From positions 19,783,141 through 19,847,140 of the forward strand of contig NC_054081.1 of the NCBI RefSeq assembly GCF_017562075.2: 64,000 nucleotides of DNA, given 5' to 3'. This DNA comes from Anopheles merus. Taxonomy: Eukaryota; Arthropoda; Insecta; Diptera; Culicidae. This document shows positions 57,305-64,000 of this stretch, in pieces. The notes below the pieces were generated by a model. The model did no database searches, was not told the DNA's origin, and saw only the letters and a list, made by a program, of their open reading frames with translations. The translations under genes were made by a program, and so were the position numbers. How positions within the stretch are numbered: the stretch's first letter is position 1; each line of letters begins with the position of its first letter.

Positions 57305-57888
57305 TGTAATAAAAATTGTTTGCTTAGACCGTCAAGAACACACTGGTTAAAAACTTGGACACGACTGATGCCGTGCACTGCTTGCGTTCTGCTTTTATAC
57401 GCGATGCATCACATCGTTGTCGAGCAGCAAAAAAGCGTATGGATAAAAACTATCTATGAGTAAGCGAGTAAGCATCTACCCATTCAAAACCGAACAGAAT
57501 ACTGCCGCGCTCATGAAACAAAACGCCCATTCAAAAGAACACCTGCGCGCTTGCTCAATGCACACACAAATTTTCCCATGCGCACACAACGTTCAACGCA
57601 GAGATGCACGCAGGCCTTTCAATGGCGTGCACTGGCGAAACACCTGTGAGGGAATGCCGAGTTCATTGCTATTGTGCGCGTTTCCATTTCGCACCGCTGT
57701 CGCAATCACATTCATGAAACAGCACACCTGCGTTCTCGTCCGAAGAACATTCGCTGCTATCGATGCAAACTTTAGCTTTTATCCAAGTGTGAACGCACGC
57801 TGTTTCACATGATAACACACATAATCAGAATGTTTTCAACGCAATATGAAACCAAGTCCAGCTACGTTTCTTCAGACAAAAACCCGCG

Positions 57889-58106
<218 letters not shown>

Positions 58107-58173
58107 AACCTGTCCAAACGGGTGCATGCTGCGTTGAAAACACTAGGGTCCTATCATTCTGTCCGATACTGTA

Positions 58174-58540
58174 CCATAACCCTTACGTTCATCATACAAC
58201 GCGCGCTCGTTAGTGGTAACGCGTTCATTATAAGTGGCACGGTCATCATATGCCGCGCGCTCGTTAGCGGTAACGCGTTCATTGTAAGTGGCACGGTCAT
58301 CATACGTCGCGCGTTCATGATACATGGTGCGTTCATCATAGGGCATCACACCGTAGGGGGTGCGCTTGTCACACGGCCCTTGCGCTAGTGACGTCGTTCC
58401 GTAGCGATCACAGTACGTCACTCGTTGCCCTCGGGTTGAAGTGTTTTGACCTCTAGCCAAGCCATTTTCTTTTTGTGGGGTTCGCCTCATCGAACTTTCC
58501 ATGGCAAGAATCCATTCTTCAAACGCTTCTCGATCAGCGC
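58174..58540 (-). pseudogene. BEL gag fragment, copy 1
   Basis: Minus-strand frame with a 54-bp repeat (58201-58254, 58255-58308) encoding two units of TYNERVTxNERAxYDDRA type. Upstream it reads MESSMRRTPQKENGL and EAFEEWILA before the duplication junction at 58540. The frame runs into the Tc1 on the other side. It is part of the BEL gag N-terminal half. Confidence 0.75.
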
Positions 58541-59683
58541 TAGCAAACTGATGGGTCTGTAGCTCGCTGGTTTTGTCGGGTCTTTCCCCGGTTTTAGAAT
58601 AGGAATGACTTTGGCACATTTCCAACATTCTGGGAAATAGCCAAGCTCCATGCACCTCGAGAATAAATTTGCCAATAGTTCTAAAGCACGTGTGTTTAGC
58701 TTTTTGAGGAGTAGGTTGAAGATGGAATCAAAGCCTGGTGCCTTCATATTTGACAATGTTCTCAGCGTAGCTTTAACCTCGTTAACCGTTATTCTGGTAT
58801 CTGATGGGATAGTTATCGTTGGTTCATCAAGACTACGAACAGTAGAAACAACAGAAACTTCACGGTGACTGTTAATGTTATTTCCAATTTCATGAGCACT
58901 AACGAATTGTTTAGCAAGTGTGTCGGTTTTTCCTGTAGCCTCTATCAGCGTTTGACCATTGACGGTAAGCGGTGGAATCGGTCTTGGTTTTTTTGCACAA
59001 ACTTTGGCTATTTTCCAGAAAGCATTAGAATATGGTTTAAGCTTTTCTAAATGGTTTCCAAAGTTACGGTTGCGAATCTCATCAACTTTGAAGGAAATTA
59101 ATCTACTTAGAAATGACGCTTGCTGTTTAAAAATGATATTTCCGGTTCGCTGATGTTGCCGTCTCAACATATTTCTTTTTTTTAGTGATAATTCTGAAAG
59201 TATTGCTCCATTTGTGTTGTTTTTGACATTACCCCAAAGTGTGTTTCGAGCGTTCAGATCAGCTCCAATTATCGTACGGGTATTGGTATTAAGCAATGTT
59301 AGGAGATCTTTTTTGAACAAAGAGGTCGTACCGCTGGAAGGCGAACATTGTTTAGGACAGTAGGCCGATATTAGATTCAATTTTCCAGTTAGCCCTTCAA
59401 TTTTAATACCTATTGCCTCGATGACGCTGGTATTGAAATGTGGGAGTAAACTATGTTGAATCGATTTCCTGATTGCAATCGCTACTCCACCTCCTCTTGT
59501 TTCCCCCGGCCGATCGAGTCTATGTATGATAAAGTTTCCGATGAAAAGGTTCAGATCTGGTTTAAGGAACGTTTCCACCAGAAGTGCAATGTCGATGTTC
59601 TGTTGGTGTAGAAAGTCATTCAGTGGTATAGCTTTGGCTTTTACCGATTGGGCGTTCCATATTATAATTCTTAGCTTATCCAT
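58541..59683 (-). pseudogene. Jockey-type ORF2, copy 2, truncated
   Basis: The endonuclease is present to LSELSL, then a 0.4-kb in-frame deletion joins it to KRNMLRRQHQ. The frame continues to SYRPISLLA and passes into antisense-oriented gag at 58540. The catalytic RT Asp box is missing, so no RT activity is possible. Confidence 0.9.
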
Positions 59684-60983
59684 AGGTGATGATAAGTTCA
59701 CCTAGAACGGCGATTTGATCGGCCTTTGTTTTGCAGGCACGGAGCTTTGAACTCATTTCTTTAAAAATTTGCAAGAGTGTAGTTGTGTCGTGTAAGTTTT
59801 CGTTTTCAGTGGGTATCGGTTCAGAAGCCACTTTCTGTGCGTCAATCAAGCGTTGAGCCAGGTTGTACTGGAAACCCGGCGGCACTTGCATGGTGTGGTT
59901 TTTTTGAGGCAATGCGGAACTGGACGGAGCAGAAGACGGCATGCCTGCGGAGGGAAAATGCACTTGTGAGGAGAGATTCGGAGGAGGAGCTCTTGGTTTT
60001 TCGGCAGCAGTATGGTGTCTGTGGCCGCGTTCATTCGCCAGTTTGCGTATTTGTTGATATTTGGCACGCTGGGGGCATTCCACATCGCGCGCTCGATGGT
60101 TGGCTCCGCAGTTGGCACATTTTGGAACTGTACTTTGAGGATTGTTTACGTTACAAGTGTCAGTAAGATGGGGTTCCGCGCAGATCGCACAACGTGGAAG
60201 GATGCGGCAGTTACAGGTGCCATGTCCGAAACCTTGGCATCGCAGACATTGGGTGGGACCTTTGTGGCCGCCTCGGTAGGATTCCCACTTGATGATTACC
60301 GATTGGATCGTTCGTACAGCTTGGAGCTTGTTCATTGAACACGAGCCTCGTTTGAAGTGGGCAAGATAGAGCTGTTGATGGTAATTTTGGTTTGTTTCAT
60401 CTCTTCTCTTGATGCGATGAACTTCCGTTACCTCTAGCTTATAGCTGATTTTAAGTTCATCTATGATATCATCTATTTCCGTCAGTGGGAGACCCCGAAT
60501 GACAGCTTTGAAGGGTCGATTCTCTTTCAAATCATGCGTGAAGAACTCAGCTTTTTTGCTTTCGAGCATGTTGATTATTGTAAAATGATCAGCAAGATTT
60601 TTTGCGAAAATCTTGGTTCCTATACCACTAAGTTGAAATTCTGCGTATAGTTTTCTAGCTTGCAGCTCCGGGCGTAGGGAGGCAAGAGACAGAGATTTAA
60701 CCACAATAGGTGGTAATCTTGTATTGGTTTGTGTAGTTTGCTTCGGGGAAGCAGATGTTGAGGCACCATCGTTGACGATGGGTTGAGCGTTTTGGACGCG
60801 CTTTTGTCCTTTGCGATGAACTTCGAAGAATTCACCAGTATCCATACTAGTAGTGGTAAGAGCCTCTCTTTCTTCCACACTGTTTACCACATTTATTTTG
60901 GAGCGTTTTGAATCTCTCGAACTCTCGCTGTTCGATCGCGATCGGTTTTGCTCATTCTCTTTACCTCTGTCTCTTCTCTTCAT
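59676..60983 (-). CDS. Jockey-type ORF1, copy 2
   Basis: 435 codons, intact, from ATG 60983. Differs from copy 1 by a handful of residues: GTCNC for GTRNC in knuckle 1, STVPKC for STVAKC, SSQVHF for SSQEHF, LPLTEI for LPLMEI. The extra Cys in knuckle 1 leaves the CCHC ligands in place. Confidence 0.9.
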   Translation of the reverse strand: MKRRDRGKENEQNRSRSNSESSRDSKRSKINVVNSVEEREALTTTSMDTGEFFEVHRKGQKRVQNAQPIVNDGASTSASPKQTTQTNTRLPPIVVKSLSLASLRPELQARKLYAEFQLSGIGTKIFAKNLADHFTIINMLESKKAEFFTHDLKENRPFKAVIRGLPLTEIDDIIDELKISYKLEVTEVHRIKRRDETNQNYHQQLYLAHFKRGSCSMNKLQAVRTIQSVIIKWESYRGGHKGPTQCLRCQGFGHGTCNCRILPRCAICAEPHLTDTCNVNNPQSTVPKCANCGANHRARDVECPQRAKYQQIRKLANERGHRHHTAAEKPRAPPPNLSSQVHFPSAGMPSSAPSSSALPQKNHTMQVPPGFQYNLAQRLIDAQKVASEPIPTENENLHDTTTLLQIFKEMSSKLRACKTKADQIAVLGELIITYG

Positions 60984-61217
60984 TGCGCCAGGCCATATGG
61001 CACACACACATACTATCTCGAAGTTGCTATTGTAGGTGTTTGTCGTACGCGCGCAGCAACCGAAAAACACGTCCGATCTGTTCGACAGCTCGTACGCAAC
61101 TGTTCCTCTTCGTTCAAAAATATCGCTGGTACAGTATCGGACAGAATGATAGGACCCTAGTGTTTTCAACGCAGCATGCACCCGTTGAGACAGGTTTATG
61201 TGTGGTTTGTGAGTGTT

Positions 61218-61224
<7 letters not shown>

Positions 61225-61305
<81 letters not shown>
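61225..61305. repeat. (GT)n inside the Tc1 left end, copy 2
   Basis: GT tract of length similar to copy 1 but with different interruptions. Confidence 0.9.
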
Positions 61306-61307
<2 letters not shown>

Positions 61308-61470
61308 TGTATGTTTGAATGTGTATTGGTGTGTGTGTGTTTGTTTCACAAGTATGTCGTTTCGGATAGATTTGTTAGTAGTTTTTTTGTGTTTTGGGTT
61401 AGGTTTTTGTTGTAATTAGCAGGACCACCGCCCTCGCGAGCAGTGATCCCTATTCAAAAAAGCAATAAGC

Positions 61471-62461
61471 TCAGTTCTTGATCTTATTGCCGTCGCCCAC
61501 GATGACATTTATCATGCGTTGACGCATCGACATCATCCGATTCTGGATCGTTTCAGGTGGAATCTTGCTCCACACCTCTTGCATGTGATCGAAGAGTTGA
61601 TCCAGATCTTCCGGTATTTTTTTACCCAGCCTCTTCTTGAATATTGCCCAGAGGTTCTCAATGGGATTGAGATCCGAGCTAAGGGCAGGCCACTTCATTG
61701 TTTTGACATTGTTGTCAGCAAGCCAAGTTTGGACAGTCCCGGAAGTATGCTTAGAATCGTTGTCTTGCATAAACATCCAAGACCGAGGAAGGTTTTTCCT
61801 AGCATGTGATAGCAAATGAGTATCAAGAATGTCTCGATACCCGAACCGATTTAAATAACCGTGGATTCGAACCAACGGACCCATCCCATAGTAGGAGAAG
61901 CATCCCCATATCATGAGACTACCACCGCCATGCTTGAAAGTTTTGAAGCAGTACTTTGGATCAAGAGCACAATTAACAGGGCGCCGAACCAACCTGCGTC
62001 CGTCCGACCCCTGTCGATTGAATTTCGACTCGTCTGACCACAAAACCCTGCGCCAATCCTCCTCATCGAAGAACATGTGCTCAATTGCAAATAACACCCG
62101 TGCGTTTTTATGCGCAGGTTAAATTGGGCACTTTGCGTGGCACTCGCGTGAGTAGCCCGGCACTGACCAATCTTCGCTGAACTGTTCTCGGCGTCACCGC
62201 CAATTTCAGTCTGCCTCGGATCTCTGGTGCCGAGCTAAACGGATGTTTCTTCGATATGTTCACGATCTTACGGTCTTCCTCCGCCGTGGTCTTCCGAGGA
62301 CGTCCGGGTGACTTGCGCGTTTCGGTTGTCCGAAGCGCGTTTGCCACAAAGGTGCGCGATCGTTCCATCACGAACTCGATCGTTCTGCGCTTAATGCCAG
62401 CAGCCGCCATTCGCTTAATGATATGGCGCTGATAATCGGTACAATGTTTACCGCGACCCAT
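61471..62461 (-). pseudogene. Tc1 transposase, copy 2
   Basis: About 330 codons from ATG 62461, close to the usual 340 for Tc1. N-terminal DNA-binding region to 62108, then the frameshift with TAA also seen in copy 1. The catalytic part (62097-61471) is intact to its C-terminus, with WSDESKF, QDNDSKHTS and NPIENLW. One repair-sized lesion separates it from an open frame, but as it stands it is inactive. Confidence 0.9.
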
Positions 62462-63045
62462 TGTAATAAAAATTGTTTGCTTAGACCGTCAAGAACACAC
62501 TGGTTAAAAACTTGGACACGACTGATGCCGTGCACTGCTTGCGTTCTGCTTTTATACGCGATGCATCACATCGTTGTCGAGCAGCAAAAAAGCGTATGGA
62601 TAAAAACTATCTATGAGTAAGCGAGTAAGCATCTACCCATTCAAAACCGAACAGAATACTGCCGCGCTCATGAAACAAAACGCCCATTCAAAAGAACACC
62701 TGCGCGCTTGCTCAATGCACACACAAATTTTCCCATGCGCACACAACGTTCAACGCAGAGATGCACGCAGGCCTTTCAATGGCGTGCACTGGCGAAACAC
62801 CTGTGAGGGAATGCCGAGTTCATTGCTATTGTGCGCGTTTCCATTTCGCACCGCTGTCGCAATCACATTCATGAAACAGCACACCTGCGTTCTCGTCCGA
62901 AGAACATTCGCTGCTATCGATGCAAACTTTAGCTTTTATCCAAGTGTGAACGCACGCTGTTTCACATGATAACACACATAATCAGAATGTTTTCAACGCA
63001 ATATGAAACCAAGTCCAGCTACGTTTCTTCAGACAAAAACCCGCG

Positions 63046-63269
<224 letters not shown>

Positions 63270-63336
63270 AACCTGTCCAAACGGGTGCATGCTGCGTTGA
63301 AAACACTAGGGTCCTATCATTCTGTCCGATACTGTA

Positions 63337-64000
63337 CCATAACCCTTACGTTCATCATACAACGCGCGCTCGTTAGTGGTAACGCGTTCATTATAAGTGG
63401 CACGGTCATCATATGCCGCGCGCTCGTTAGCGGTAACGCGTTCATTGTAAGTGGCACGGTCATCATACGTCGCGCGTTCATGATACATGGTGCGTTCATC
63501 ATAGGGCATCACACCGTAGGGGGTGCGCTTGTCACACGGCCCTTGCGCTAGTGACGTCGTTCCGTAGCGATCACAGTACGTCACTCGTTGCCCTCGGGTT
63601 GAAGTGTTTTGACCTCTAGCCAAGCCATTTTCTTTTTGTGGGGTTCGCCTCATCGAACTTTCCATGGCAAGAATCCATTCTTCAAACGCTTCTCGATCAG
63701 CGCGACCCTCGGAATTCAGCGGTTTTGATGTTGGCGCCCCCAAACGATCCGTTTCCCGGCACCATTCTTCCGCTTTCTCGAGTTCGAGAAGCTCGCGAAG
63801 CTCACTGAATTCTTGTTCGATTTCAGCCATTCGTTGGCGTCGTTGGTCCGTACATGCGTAAACTTTCACTCACTATCCTCCTTTCGCTTCTTGTCTCGCC
63901 TTCGTGGCTATGGTACTCACCCGAGCAGCCCGTGTGCACTGCTGGTATCTTGGATTCAGCATCCCTCATTGTCTCGCCCTGCACCTGCCTTTCCAATTTG
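63337..64000 (-). pseudogene. BEL/Pao gag, N-terminal part (cut by window edge)
   Basis: Minus-strand frame 63869-63337 starts near MAEIEQEFSELRELLELEK, a Glu/Leu-rich likely coiled coil, then EWCRETDRLGAPTSKPL, then the 54-bp repeat region (63364-63417, 63418-63471). Upstream, 63870-64000 is open in another frame (GETMRDAESKIPAVHTG), implying a shift near 63870 or a splice. Coiled coil plus linker before the DUF1759-like region suits a BEL Gag. The identity rests on continuity with 51648. Confidence 0.65.

Larger units (their letters stand above)
58541..61101 (-). mobile_element. Jockey-clade LINE, duplicated and truncated copy 2
   Basis: Same 5' end as copy 1 and the same 14-bp BEL word outside (61102-61115), but it ends at the duplication junction in the RT, so it lacks the RT 3' half and the 3' UTR. 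It arose by segmental duplication, not by retrotransposition. Confidence 0.92.

Overview
The window looks like insect heterochromatin or a pericentromeric repeat block, most likely from a mosquito, probably Anopheles. The evidence is an R1-clade LINE sitting between (AC)n tracts (the niche described for the Anopheles Mino element), a CR1-type LINE, tRNA-derived SINEs with AAG or AAT tails, BEL/Pao, Ty3/Gypsy and 412-like LTR elements, Tc1 transposons, and introns of 65-192 nt. I see no confident single-copy host gene, no tRNA or rRNA gene and no CRISPR array. Almost every long reading frame is a transposable-element ORF, and most are damaged. The species assignment is inference.

1-12.4 kb: a large inverted repeat (arms 1-2319 and 9695-11995). 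Each arm carries an intron-bearing transposase-like pseudogene and a 32-bp perfect palindrome. Between the arms lies a nearly full-length R1-clade LINE (3237-9353) bounded on both sides by (AC)n. 12.4-22.4 kb: unexplained sequence, a TA-flanked MITE that splits a tRNA-derived remnant, a complete Ty3/Gypsy element (Gypsy-A, 14278-20562) whose LTRs look identical by eye, a second MITE, a SINE, a BEL integrase remnant and a 60-bp-arm hairpin.

22.4-43.1 kb: a CR1-type LINE on the plus strand meets a second, minus-strand copy at 26.93 kb. The minus copy is split by a SINE. The SINE is split by a 12.2-kb Gypsy element (Gypsy-B, 29710-41911, 5-bp target duplication CTTGG). Gypsy-B is itself split by a 412/mdg1-like LTR element lacking pol (36277-40454, duplication ACCG) and by another SINE. 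Gypsy-B has an apparent 192-nt in-frame intron between gag and pol, a possible long leader intron whose donor lies just inside the primer-binding site, and a 27-copy minisatellite in its leader.

43.1-64 kb: BEL pol debris, a LINE 3' end, then a long minus-strand BEL/Pao element starting with its 3' LTR near 46.25-46.45 kb. Its gag was hit by a Jockey-clade LINE (51649-55949, 14-bp duplication) and, 14 bp away, by a Tc1 transposon whose inverted repeats run into (GT)n. A segment holding most of the LINE, the Tc1 and part of gag was then duplicated in tandem (52987-58540 and 58541-63703). BEL continues past the right edge.

The elements do not form a pathway. They record successive insertions whose order can be read from target-site duplications. 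Most material from 26.9 kb to the end lies on the minus strand, as in many piRNA-source loci, but nothing here shows transcription.
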